DNA of 64,000 nucleotides. Origin: Thermothelomyces thermophilus ATCC 42464. Lineage: Eukaryota; Ascomycota; Sordariomycetes; Sordariales; Chaetomiaceae. Positions 1 through 10,990 of the stretch are shown here, piece by piece. The notes under the pieces are model-generated. The model saw nothing but the letters and a program-made list of their open reading frames with translations. It was not told the origin of the DNA and did no database searches. Both the position numbers and the translations under genes were made by a program. The DNA is taken from positions 2,852,001 through 2,916,000 of the forward strand of contig NC_016473.1 of the NCBI RefSeq assembly GCF_000226095.1. The letters are read 5' to 3'. Position 1 is the first letter of the stretch, and every line of letters begins with the position of its first letter.

Positions 1-353
1 CTAAACGTCATGCCGAACTTGAGCTAGATGAATCCTAATGCTATCTAGAAGAAGCCTAGCACGAGTTGTCTAAAAAGCTTATACGGCTCTAGCGTCTTCG
101 TTAGTAGAAGGAGTTTTTAGTAGAGAAAGGTACCGATATAGTGGCGCGTGGTCTATCGACCTTAGACAAGTTAGAGGCGGTTAAACGGCAAGAGCGGCAA
201 GAGGCGCCTACTATGCCCTCGTTAGAGATTAGTGATGCCGCCGATGCTATCGACTAGGGCGTCGTCTTTAGTTCTGTCCTAGGTTTCCCTTTAGTCGATC
301 CAGATTCTGCTGGTGGAACTGTTCTAGTTTCTTAGGGCAATTTAGGTTCTTGA
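1..353 (+). pseudogene. aORF lineage I, C-terminal part, antisense to pol of E1
   Basis: One frame from position 3 runs to TGA at 351-353, broken only by TAG/TAA codons. It is antisense to E1 and overlaps the last part of pol. It reads a charged, probably helical stretch with GTDIVARGLSTLDKLEAVK around 129-185, then an acidic segment, then a tail ending near VS*GNLGS. The same core recurs in lineage II (GAEVFRRGVACLEEEEEL) and lineage III (GSELFRRGIQSLEEIEAEE), so the three are homologous although their DNA is diverged. I recall similar small predicted proteins of filamentous ascomycetes with an N-terminal cysteine cluster, but this is from memory. The N-terminus lies outside the window. Confidence 0.65.
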
Positions 354-3300
354 CTAGTTCCTATGAGTTGTCTTCTAGTCTAAAATCAAGCTATTTGACT
401 AGGTACTATAGTTCTCCGTTGATGATATATGAATCTAGAATTTCTTCGATGTCCTATTCTTCCTCTTTGTCCTCTGCTTTGATGTTTATAGCAACCTTGG
501 CATTTTTCGGTGCTAGTTTGAGAAGTGAAATATAAAAAACATCTGTCTGTAGTCGTATAGATGATGGTAACGATAGTTGGTAGTTAGATGTCGAAATTCG
601 TTCTTTGATAACGAAGGGTCCGACCTTCTTAAAGTCTAGCTTCGTGCTTGGTCGTTTGGTCTATAGGTTTCGTACAATCAGGTAGACTTTGTCTCCCCTC
701 TCTAGGCAAGGTCCCTCGAGCCTGTATTTGTCGTAGTAGTCCTTTATTCTAGTTTTGACAAACTTGAGTTCCTGCTTTAGCATTTTATATAGCGTGTACA
801 TTTGTTCTACCTTGACTGCTACTCGTAGTATAGTGACTTTTAGTCCTTGCCTAAGGTCTGCTTTATATCCGTAGTTCGCAAAGAACGGTGTGACTTTGGT
901 TGTTTCTGTTGGCGTCGTGTTATAGGCGAGTTATACTATTAGTAATAGTATGACCTAGTTGTCTTGCTAGTAATTGACGTAAGAGTAGAGGTATTGCTTA
1001 ACAACTTGGTTTAGTCACTCCGTTTGTCCGTCAGTCTGTAGGTGATATGCCGTTAATAGCTTGCTATTAACGCCTAATCGTTGCATTAATGCTTGCCAAA
1101 ACTTCGATGTGAACTTAGTGTCTCTGTCGGTAATCTATTCTTATGGCCAAGCGTACACTGATACGACTTGCCGATAGATTATGTCTACTAGCTGTTCCGC
1201 TATCTAGGACTCCTTATAGGGAAAGAAATATGCCCACTTGGTTAGGCAATCTACTATAGTAAGAATACTATTATAGGTCACTCTTGTGGCTATGTCCTTA
1301 GATTCTGGCAGCTTCGTAATAAAGTCTATTGTAATTAAACTCTATAGTTTGTCGGCTGTTGGCAGTGGCTAAAGTAGCCTATACGGCTTGTATTGTGCCG
1401 TTTTGCTTCGATTGCAGATGTCGTAGCTCTATATAACTTCCTTAACTCGTGCCGTTAACTGTGGAAAGTCATAGTGTCTCTTGACTTGTGCGATAGTCTT
1501 TGTAACTCCCTTGTATCCTCCGAGTTTCGACTCGTAGAGTTCTCGAATCATCCGTAGCTATTGATCTTTGTTATAGATATACGCTTTGCCTCGGTACTAG
1601 AGTTTCCTATCTTTCTCTTCTACTCTGTCAGGTACTACTGGTCCGGGTGCTGCTTGATACTATACCTCGTTGATCCTTTCTTCTCGAAAGATTGTATAGC
1701 ATTCTAGGAACGAGTTAAGTGGATCATCTTCCTCGGGTGTCTGCGTTTCGTGATGTAGTGTTCCGTCTATTCGTTCCTTAAACAACGGTAGTATTGTTCC
1801 CGTTTGTCCTTTCGTGTGATCCGTTCGTTAGCTTAAGATGTCTGCTTGTACGTTCTCTTTGCCCTTCTTATAGCGGATCTCGAAGTTAAATTCCGCGAGG
1901 AATTCTGCCTATCGTATTTGTCGTCTGTTAAGTTCCTTCGTCGTCGTGAAGTATCGTAGGTTCTTGTGATCTGTATACACTTGTACCGGTTTAATCGTGC
2001 TGCTAAGGTATAGTCGCCATTCCTTGAAAGCTTCGATAATCGTAAGTAGTTCCTTGTCGTGGATCGGATAATTGAGACGTGGTCTATCAAGCTTCTTTAA
2101 AAAGAAGGCTATAGGATATAGCTTCCCTTGTCTGTCTCGTTGTCCTAATTGTCCTCTAATAGCGTAGTCTAAAGCGTCCGTTTCTACCTCGAATGGCTTC
2201 TTGGGGTCTAATAGTACTAGTACTAGATCTTTAGTAATGGCGTCGCGGATCTACGTAAATGCTTGCTCGTGTTGCTCTTCCTATTGGAATTTAGTATTCT
2301 TCTTAGTAAGCTTGTATAAAGGTTATACGATCGCTCTAAAGTTCCTAATGAACATTCGGTAGAAGTTCGTAAATCCGATGAAGCTTCGTACTTCCGTGAC
2401 TAACGTCGGTTAGGGCTAATTCTTAATAGCTTTAACCTTTAAAGGTTCTATCTGAATTTGTCCTAGGGATATTTTGTATCCTAGAAAGACTATTTTCCTG
2501 ACATGGAATTCGCTCTTTTCCTTGTTAACTAATAGCTTGTACGCGTGTAGCGCGTCTAGCATTACTTCTACGTGCTTCCGGTATTCGTCTATTGTCTTAG
2601 AGAAGATAAGTATATTATCGAGATAATATACTGTAAATTTGTCGAGAAAGGGTCAGATAGCTTGATTAATTAGGGCTTGGAACGTTGCTAGTGTATTTGT
2701 AAGTCTAAATGGCATGACGAGGTACTCGTAGTAGCTATAGGGTATCCTAAAGGCCGTTTTCTACTCGTTGCCTTCTTTGATCTATATATAGTTGTAGGCC
2801 AATAGTAAGTCAAGACGCGTGAAATATTAGGCTCTTGCTAACTGATCTCGGAGCTGTGAGATTAGTAGTAACGGGTATCGATTTTTCACGGTCTATTCGT
2901 TAAGTTGCCAATAGTCGACGTATAACTATAGCTTTCCATCTTTCTTAGGTACAAACAGGATTAGGTAACCTACTAGCAATGTCGATAGGCAGATATGTCC
3001 TCTTTAAAGGTTCTCCTCCAAATATCGCTTAAGTTCTTCGTTCTATATCTAGCTTATATAGTAAATCTTAAAGAACTTTAGTCGTGCTCCTTCCTTAAGC
3101 TTGATCTCGTGATCCTATAGGCCGTGTTCTAGTAATCCTTCTAGATGCTTTGGTTCGAATGCTAGGTGTCCTTTGTACTCCTTCGGTACTTCCCTAGTCT
3201 TGTCTCGTTTCTCGGTTTTCTGATAGTATACGAACTTGGTTCTATCTATAGCGATGCTAGCAATTTCTCCTGTCTCAACCTACTACTCTAATTGCAGTGC

Positions 3301-6239
3301 TCTACATTCGTTAACGGAGAGAACAGCTATCGGCGATTTAGCTTGTTCCTCCTGTCGCGATATCGATGTCGTTGTACCGCCTCTTCTAGAGTCTGTAGTG
3401 GTCTGCCTGCCACTGTCCGTCTCTTACGGTAGATCCGTAGGATATACCTTTCTCTAAGCATCGTCTGCTTGCGATCTTTGTGTACTCCCTATCTCGCTAG
3501 TTAAATACGACTCTGTTTGGGGTCGTAGGTAGCTACTATTCTTCTAGCTAATGTCTAGGTTGTAATCTTCATGCTATAGTAACCCTAATATTATATCTTT
3601 ATTGTTGCCTATGTCTATAATACTAAATATGATTACTATAGTCTTCCCTATTATAGTAATGTCAATCGGTTTAGTCTCCCTATATACCTATTACGTTAGA
3701 AATAGCCCTTTGACTATGCTATGCTTCTGCTTCATTCTCTAGGGTATCCGTAGCTAGTTTATAAGTGTTGGCGAAATCAGGTTTATCTTTGCTCTATTGT
3801 CTACTAGTGCGAGCATTTCGTGCTGTTTCTACTATGCTGTTATCTATAATTGCTTGTCTTGCCGCCGTCGTCTAAAGATTATAGCGATTTCCTATATTTC
3901 TACCGGGAGGTCTTGATATAGTAGTTTCTTACGCTAGTTCCTCCTATACTACGTTACCACTTGCCACTACACAGGCGTTAATGGTTTCCGGGCCCCTCGA
4001 AGGGCCCTAACCCGTTTCCTAGGTCAGTACTGACTTTTTCGGTTGTTCGGCTGATAGCGGCTTCGTCGATCGTGCTCATTTCTGTAAGCCATTAAGTGCT
4101 TGTGGCTTCCTACCATTAGGTCCGTTCTGCTTTCCGTCGTGTATACCATAGCTTCGTCTAAAGCTCCCGAATTCGCAATTTCTTTTCGTCCGTGTGATAG
4201 AGGCAATCGTTGCTCTAATACGAGTCCTATATGTCTTGTCCGGTTCTGCAGTGCCTAGGCCAGGCTCGTTTTAGAACTATCGTAATGCTTTCTAGATCGC
4301 GGGCTTCGATTTTCCAGAGCAATTCGGCCGCTCTATTTCCCACATCGTAGACCTATTCTATAGGGCGTAAGCTTCTGTCCTCATTTCCTTGTCAGGTCGG
4401 CTAGTAATTGTTTTCAAATTTGTTACAGAAGTAATATTGACATTTGTATACTATATACTAGAACTAGGGCACTTGCGTATATACCTCGTGTTAAGGGTAT
4501 AGTTATATAGCGTCGCCTAGGAGGTATTAGAATTCTTTCCCAAATCCTTCCTACTGTATATAGACTATAGGTACTCTAGTGCTAATATAGGAGTATTTCT
4601 TCTAGTAGCTTTCCTATATACATTCGTCTTTCCCGCGGTTTATATATATAAACTAGTATTCTAGGTTCCGTATATCGTTGCTAAGTTACTAATCGTTAAG
4701 ATGCTTGGCGTAGCTATCAGGCCTATTATATATCATAGGCTGTTCTCCTTTGATGGCTTCTACAATACATTAGAGTTCCCTTATTTCGTCCTTTATCTTA
4801 TCGCTCTACTAGGCAAGTCGAATCAAGCGTCTATCCCGTTTATATAGTTCTATATTAAGTCGGAAAACTTCGTTACAGTACTATTTAATTTGTTCCTAGA
4901 GGAATAAAGCATTAGGTCTAGGTCTTTCGATTCCTTAGGTGTCGGTTGTCTACGATCTATCCCGCCTCTACGTGACTGTGAGACCCCACTGCCTTAAGGC
5001 TAGGAGAATCGAAACTGGCGGTACATATTCTCCTGCCATGTCCCATTCGGTAAGACCTGTCTCTGGATCTATAGTGACCAGTTCGGAGTACGGTGCTTGT
5101 TCGTCTTTACTGTTGCCGTCGTGTCCGAGACTGTCCGTGTTACTGCCCTTGTCTTCGTAGCTTGTAGCCGCTACTTTGATGATGTCCTTAGTGGTTTCGT
5201 CGATAGCCGTAATTTCCTTTCTAGGGGCTGGTTTCTATTCTTTCTTCGGGCTCTAGCATTCTTGCTTGTAATGCCCTTTCTTTCTATAGTTATAGTAGGT
5301 AATACCGGACTTGTCTCTAGTTATCTTCTTCTAGTCCTGCTTCTACGCTACGTCTACGTCTATGGCTCTAGGGTATATCCTGTACGAAGTACTGACGTAT
5401 GTCCGCTTTTTCTTATCATTAGCCTTAACCGGGGTTCTATTCATTTGACCTTGTTTCTACTACTCTTGTGTATAGAGTCGATCATCGATCCTAATAGCCT
5501 ATATAATATATTTGTCTAGAGTCTTAGGCTAATCGTACTTATATAGCTTGTCCTTAACCTTTTCCTTTAAGCCATTATAGAACAATTGTATTAATGCCTT
5601 ATCGTTAAGCTAAGACTTAAGCATGTCCTATCTAAACTATACGGCGTAGGAGGCTACTGACTTGGTCTGTCGGAGATTAGCGAGTCTTTCTTATATATGA
5701 ATCTTCTTGTCTTTGTCGCTAAAAACTTTCCGAAGCTCTTCTTCGAAACGGTCGTAGGATCAGAAGACCGCCTATATAAACGCGTCTCGGTCGTCTTCGT
5801 CTTCCTTAGTAAGATAGTTATTCTACGTAGGCTCGAACCATCTAAGTGCCTTGCCCTCTAGTCTCGTGGCTATATAGAGGACTTTGGCTTTATCGTCTAG
5901 AAACTTGTCGTCATTGAGCCAGAAGTAGGATTGGAGGTTTGTTAGGAATCCTGCGAGATCCTCCTTAGTTCCTCCGTATTTGCCAGGTAGTTCGATCTTG
6001 ATACGCTTCGCTTTGGCGCCCTTAAGTGCCTCGATTTTAGCGTAGGCCTCGTTGACTAACTTCTGCGAGTACTTTTCGCGGTTCTCGAGTTCCTTGATTC
6101 GAGCTTGAGCAGCCTTGTCTCTCTAGTCTAACTCCTAGATCTGCTGCTAGAGTTGACTAAGCTAGGCGAGCAGTTGTTTGGCTATAACGTTGGTATCTAT
6201 GTCGGTATCAAGGTCGAGGTCTCCTCCGTTCTAAACCAT
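268..6239 (-). pseudogene. gag-pol of E1 (gag, protease, RT, RNase H, integrase, chromodomain)
   Basis: One long frame starts at an intact ATG (6239-6237). Landmarks in order: CCHC zinc knuckle at about 5303-5257 (first two Cys read Tyr, then GHYKQEC); protease site ALVDNRAKIN at about 3820-3785 (DSGA changed to DNRA by G-to-A); RT motif YYLDNILIFS at about 2631-2601, with the second catalytic Asp as Asn; RNase H start VETDALDYA near 2205-2165; integrase HHCC about 1560-1400 and core with the TDGQTE region near 1060-1018; integrase C-terminus about 830-590; chromodomain about 480-350 with YLVK*LDF. Gag and pol appear to be one frame without a shift. The end at 268 is uncertain, because that TAA may itself be a mutated CAA and the frame lacks TGA further on. 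Confidence 0.88.
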
Positions 6240-6266
6240 GATAGAACAAAGGGAGTAGTAATAACG

Positions 6267-6711
6267 TGTAACAAACCTAACTCAGACTGCTCTAAAAGGG
6301 TCTAGACAGAGGTAGATTAAGCGGACGAGCAGGCAGGTCGTCTAAGGGATTCGGTGAAGCCAAAGGGTTTACAATAACACTAGAGTTATCTTTCATAGTA
6401 ATTAGCAATGCTTAATATAAGTACTGTGATTATGATTGTTACCACTGGTAAACTCCTAGAGTCTACTATAACGAGTGACTAGCTAGCTATATATATACAA
6501 TTATCTGTCCCTCTTTAATAGTTATCACTAGTACCATTTCTCCTTTTACTCTGTGACTCCGCGTCGTCGACGGTGATATGTTATTATCACCAGTGAAGAC
6601 CTTGGTCTTGGCGGTGATAATCTTCTGATTGGTCTGTCAAGTGATTGGCTGTCGGAAAGTCCCGCGTCCTGGCTGCAGCCTGCCAGGCCGTCTATATGCT
6701 TATCCGTGACA
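6267..6711 (-). repeat. 5' LTR of E1, type I
   Basis: 445 bp, TGTCACGGATAAGC at its 5' end and GTTACA at the inner end. The U3 (about 6480-6711) is unique to type I and holds two inverted repeats: ggtgata..attatcacc near 6580-6600, and agacc-tt-ggtct near 6597-6612. A TATA-rich stretch near 6488-6500 is the likely core promoter. The R-U5 part (about 6267-6480) matches all other gypsy LTRs here. The gag start lies 28 bp inside. Confidence 0.85.
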
Positions 6712-9700
6712 AAGAGGCAGCATAACAACATCGATATCACGACAGGAGAAACGAGCTAAATCGCTGATAGCTGTTCTCTCTATTGACGAATGCGGAGTAC
6801 TATAATTAGAGTAGTAGGTTAAGACAGGAGAAATCGCTAGCATCGCTATAGATAGAACTAAGTTCGTATACTACTAGAAAACCGAGAGACGAGACAAGAC
6901 TAGGGAAGTACCAAAGGAATATAAAGGATACCTAGCATTCGAACCGAAATATCTAGAAGGATTACTAGAACACGGCCTATAGGATCACGAGATCAAGCTT
7001 AAGGAAGGAGTATAATTAAAGTTCTTTAAGATTTACTATACGAGCTAGATATAAAACGAAGAACTTAAGCGATATTTAGAGGAGAACCTTTGAAGAGGAT
7101 ATATCTGCCCGTCAATATCGCTAGCAGGCTACCTAATCCTATTTGTACCTAAGAAAGACGGAAAGCTATAGTTATATATTAACTATTAGTAACTTAACGA
7201 ATAGACCGTGAAAAACTAATACCTGTTACCGCTAATCTTATAGCTCTAAGATTAGTTAGCAGGAGCCTAATATTTTACGCGTCTTAACTTGCTATCGGCC
7301 TACAACTATATATAGATCAAAGAAGGCAATAAGTGGAAAACGGCCTTTAGGACACCCTATAGCTACTACAAGTACCTTGTTATGCCATTTGGACTTACGA
7401 ACGCGCCGGCAACGTTCTAAGCCCTGATTAATCAAGCTATCTAACCCTTTCTCGACAAATTCGCAGTATATTATCTTAACGATATACTCATCTTTTCCAA
7501 GACGATAGACGAACACCAGAAGTACGTAAAAGTAGTACTAGACGCGCTATACACGTACAAGCTATTAGTTAACAAGGAAAAGAGCGAATTCTATATTAGG
7601 AAGACAGTCTTTTTAGGATACAAGATATCCCTAGGATAAATTCGGATAGAACCTTCAAAGGTTAAAGCTATCAAGAATTGGCTACGACCGACATTAGTCA
7701 CGGAAGTACGAAGCTTCATCAGATTTACAAACTTCTACCGGATGTTCATTAGGAACTTTAGAGCGATCGTACGACCTTTATACGAACTCACTAGGAAGAA
7801 CGCTAAATTCCAATAAGAAGAGTAACACGAGCAAGCATTTATGTAGATCTGTAATACTATTACTAAAGATCTAGTACTAGTACTGCTAGACCCTAAGAAG
7901 TCATTCGAGATAGAAATAGACGCTTCAGACTACGCCATCGGAGGACAATTAGGATAACAAGATAGACAAGGAAAGCTACATCCTATAGCCTTCTTTTCAA
8001 AGAAGCTCAATAGACTACGTCTTAATTATCCGATCTATAATAAGGAACTACTTATAATTATTAAAGCTTTTAAAGAATAGTAACTATACCTTAGTAATAT
8101 AATTAAACTAGTATAAGTATATATAGATTATAAGAATTTGCGATACTTTACGACAACAAAGGAGCTTAACAGACGATAAATACAATAGGTAGAATTCCTC
8201 GCGGAATTTAACTTTGAGATCTACTACAAGAAGGGCAAAGAGAACGTATAAGCAGATATCTTAAGTCGACGAACGGATTATACGGAAGGACAAATAGGAA
8301 CGATACCACTATTGTTTAAGGAACAGATAGACAGAACGCTACATCACGAAATATAGATACCCGTAGAAGATAATCTACTTAACTCGTTCCTAGAATGCTA
8401 TATAATCTTTTAAGAAGAAAGGATTAACAAGGTATAATATTAAGTAGCACCCGGACTACTAGTACCTAACGGAGTAGAAGAAAGAGATAGGAAACTTTGG
8501 TACCGAGGTAAAGCGTACATCTACGACAAAGATTAACAGCTATAGATGATTCGAGAACTCTATAAGTCGAAACTCGGAGGATATAAAGGAGTTACAAAGA
8601 CTGTCGTACAAGTCAAGAAACACTACGACTTTCTATAGTTAACGGCACGAGTTAAGGAAGTCATATAGAACTGCGACATCTGTAATCAGAGCAAAACGGC
8701 ACGATATAAGCCGTATAGGCTACTTTAGCCACTGCCGACAGCTAACAAACCATAGAGTTTAGTTACGATAGACTTTATTACGAAGCTGCTAGAATCTAAG
8801 GACATAGCTATAGGAGTGACCTACAATAGTATTCTTACTATAGTAGACTGCCTAACCAAGTAGGTATACTTCTTTCCTTATAAGGAGTCCTAGACAGCGG
8901 AACAATTAGCAGACGTAATCTATCGGCAAGTTATATCAGTATATACTTGGCCGCAAGAATAGATCACCAACAGAGACACGAAGTTCGCGTCGAAGTTCTG
9001 GCAAGCGCTAATGCAACGATTAGGCGTTAATAGTAAGCTGTTAACGGCATATTACCTACAGACTGACGGACAAACGGAGCGATTAAACCAAGTTATTAAA
9101 CAGTATCTCTGTTCTTACGTCAACTACTAGTAGAACGACTAGGTCATGCTATTGCCAATAGTATAACTCGCCTATAATATAACGCTAATAGAAACAACTA
9201 AAGTTATACCGTTCTTCGCGAACTACAGATATAAAGTAGACCTTAGGTAAGGACTAGAGGTTATAGTGCCAAGAGCAGCAGTCAAAGCGAAACAAATGCA
9301 CGCACTATATAAAAAGCTCAAAAAGGAACTCGAGTTTGTTAAGACTAGAATAAAGAACTACTACGACAAACATAGGCTCGAGGGACCTCGCCTAGAGAGG
9401 GGAGACAAAGTCTACCTGATCGTACGAAACTTACGAACCAAACGACCAAGCACGAAGCTAGACTTTAAGAAGGTCGGACCCTTCGTTATCAAAGAACGAA
9501 TTTCGACATCTAACTACCGACTATCGTTACCATCATCTATATGACTATGGATAGATGTTTTTCATATTTCACTCCTCGAACTAGTACCGAAAAACACTAA
9601 GGTTACTATATATATTAAAGCAGAAGACGAGGAAGAAGAATAAGACGTTAAAGAAATTCTAGATTTATATATTATTAATAGGGAACTATAGTATCTAGTT

Positions 9701-9803
9701 AAATAGCTCGATTTCGGACTAGAAGATAACTTATAAGAACCTATTAAGAACTTAAATTACCTTAAGAAACTAGAGTAGTTCTACTAGTAAAATCCTAACT
9801 AGC
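6712..9803 (+). pseudogene. pol of E2 (RT, RNase H, integrase, chromodomain)
   Basis: RT active site reads YYLNDILIFS at about 7467-7500 (one Asp changed to Asn). RNase H VEIDASDYAIGGQL is at about 7905-7950. The integrase core keeps QTDGQTERLNQ at about 9058-9092. The integrase C-terminus (9266-9544) is the longest stretch in this copy without a stop, 92 codons with LERGDKVYLIVRNL and KKVGPFVIKERI. The chromodomain follows at about 9640-9790. Many TAG/TAA codons elsewhere rule out function. The sense frame stays free of TGA beyond the chromodomain, so the true C-terminus is unclear. Confidence 0.88.
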
Positions 9804-10421
9804 TATAAGAACCGGCTCTAAAGCCTATTCCCTAATAGAAAAAGAAGGGAACCCGCTAGAATTAGGACTAGGATCTAACCTAATCGACTCCTAATCAAGT
9901 ACGTCAAAAGTACCTAATGCTTAAGCCTGACCCGTAAGGGTCTACGTCTCCGACATCGGCAGAGGGGTATCTAGTTCTTCCTCCTCCTCTAGACAAGCTA
10001 CGCCACGACGAAAAACTTCGGCACCACGATCGCGCAGGGATTGCTATAAACGACGCAATCGACTTAAACGGCTTAGCGTCTAAGCAAGTAGCGCCTTGGT
10101 CTTAGCAATCTCTTTCGAAACCTTCTCTTGCTCCGACAAATTCGAAAGGACTAAGACAGTTAGTAACCTAAGGCTATAAAGGAAAACAACGAGGAACCTA
10201 CAGGTATCTGTAATGTTCGGACTACTACACTTCTTGCCTATACGAATATAATTTTAACACTTGTTTAAACCCTCTATCATTATATAACGCTTCTATAGCT
10301 TCGCATTCTAACAACGCTCGTAAGGTATAGTAACTTTGTAACCCTCTTGCTTAATCTTGATTATAATGGCGTATTGTTTACGTTTAAGATTACGACGATT
10401 CCTAGGAATATAATTAGCTAT
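9744..10421 (-). pseudogene. aORF lineage II of E2, opposite strand to pol
   Basis: 678 bp, start codon now ATA, ending at TAA; the copies in E6 and E8 are also exactly 678 bp, so the frame has no net indel in three copies (225 codons). N-terminal part: basic, then P-Y-E-R-C and, further on, NKC*NYIRIGKKC. Comparing copies, several Tyr/His are RIP products of Cys/Arg codons, giving C-x2-C, C-x2-C and a Cys after x6, close to the fungal Zn2Cys6 layout; the third Cys is uncertain. Middle: LSRLSRLRRL, then GAEVFRRGVACLEEEEEL, likely coiled coil. C-terminus: Ser/Pro-rich. The 3' end overlaps the chromodomain end of pol on the other strand. A DNA-binding role is inference. Confidence 0.68.
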
Positions 10422-10502
10422 AGCAAAAGGAAGTTAGCAAAAGAAGGACATTACCTATTGAGAAAAGGGGGTGTTGGTAGTATTTGAAACAAGTCATAAG
10501 AA

Positions 10503-10532
10503 GCTTTTAGGTCGAAAGCCCTAAAGAGGGGG
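10503..10532 (+). other. Hairpin and polypurine tract of E2
   Basis: The degenerate hairpin gcttttaggtcgaaagc (10503-10519) is followed by aaagaggggg (10523-10532), the plus-strand primer tract, five bases before the LTR. Confidence 0.75.
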
Positions 10533-10537
10533 CATCG

Positions 10538-10990
10538 TGTCACAAGCTAACTATATACCGTGACCTGGTGGGGTACAGCAGGCTAAATGAGCCACTAATC
10601 AAGAAAGGGCACGAAGCGAGGCTGACATAGGATCGCTAGGGAGCGCGGGCTACTACGGGCGAACAATTGCCAAAAGGGAAAGATAGCAGAGGATAGCTAG
10701 CTACTAAGGGCGATCTAAGGACAGGATAGAAAGGGACTATAAGCGATCGATAGAAGTATATATATATATAGATAGTCACTCGTTATAGTGGACTCTAGGA
10801 GTTTACTAGTGGTAACAATTACAATTATAGTACTTATACTAAGCATTGCTAATTACTATAAGAGGTAACTCTAAGTGTTGTTGTAAACCCTTTGGCTTCA
10901 CCGAATCCCTTAGACGACTTGCCTGCTTGTCCCGCTTTACCTACCTCCGTCTGGACCCTTTCAGAAGAAGTCTAAGTTGGGTTCGTCATA
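10538..10990 (+). repeat. 3' LTR of E2, type II
   Basis: 453 bp, from TGTCACAAGC to GTCATA (GTCACA in the least mutated copies, so the ends were TGT...ACA). U3 is about 10538-10767 and ends in a long TA run (10758-10771) that would serve as TATA box; R-U5 is common to all types. The five bases after it (ttagg) would be the target duplication, but the other copy is outside the window. Confidence 0.87.

Larger units (their letters stand above)
1..6711 (-). mobile_element. E1: Ty3/gypsy chromodomain element, RIP-decayed, 3' end outside window
   Basis: Reads on the minus strand: a 5' LTR of type I at the right end, then gag, protease, RT, RNase H, integrase and chromodomain going left, then an opposite-strand accessory ORF running off the window edge. 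The PPT and 3' LTR are therefore outside the window. The sequence right of 6711 resumes inside the protease-RT linker of another gypsy element (E2), so E1 is an insertion in E2. Stops are TAG/TAA throughout and the start codon survives. The U3 keeps many CA/TG dinucleotides, so E1 is less mutated than E5, which has the same LTR type. Confidence 0.9.
6712..10990 (+). mobile_element. E2: Ty3/gypsy element, right part (protease linker to 3' LTR)
   Basis: Begins abruptly in the protease-RT linker where E1 was inserted and runs through RT, RNase H, integrase, chromodomain, a lineage II aORF, hairpin, PPT and a type II 3' LTR. Its 5' LTR and gag must lie left of the window. At 10991 the sequence becomes integrase of a minus-strand element (E3), so E2 is an insertion in E3. 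Confidence 0.88.

Noticed and set aside
3236-3457. 73-codon antisense frame in the protease-RT linker, recurring at 12985, 22939, 29203, 46532 and 54091
   Set aside because: Same position and length in six copies, but it only mirrors the sense pol frame. Unlike the aORF it is not found in diverged lineages with a conserved protein core.
5097-5519. 140-codon Leu/Val-rich open frame, with relatives at 15020-15268, 20880-21125, 27141-27407, 43372-43629 and 55976-56374
   Set aside because: It is the exact antisense of the gag zinc-knuckle region in every copy. The hydrophobic look comes from CTA/TTA codons opposite TAG/TAA; no independent domain or start conservation beyond shared ancestry.
6267-6270. 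Assignment of the tRNA primer from the primer-binding site
   Set aside because: The bases after the LTR (cgttgttactactcc in the mean of copies) did not match a tRNA 3' end I could name, so self-priming or an unusual primer remain open.
10758-10771. TA runs as microsatellites or origins
   Set aside because: They occur at one fixed place in every LTR and are better explained as the TATA box region.
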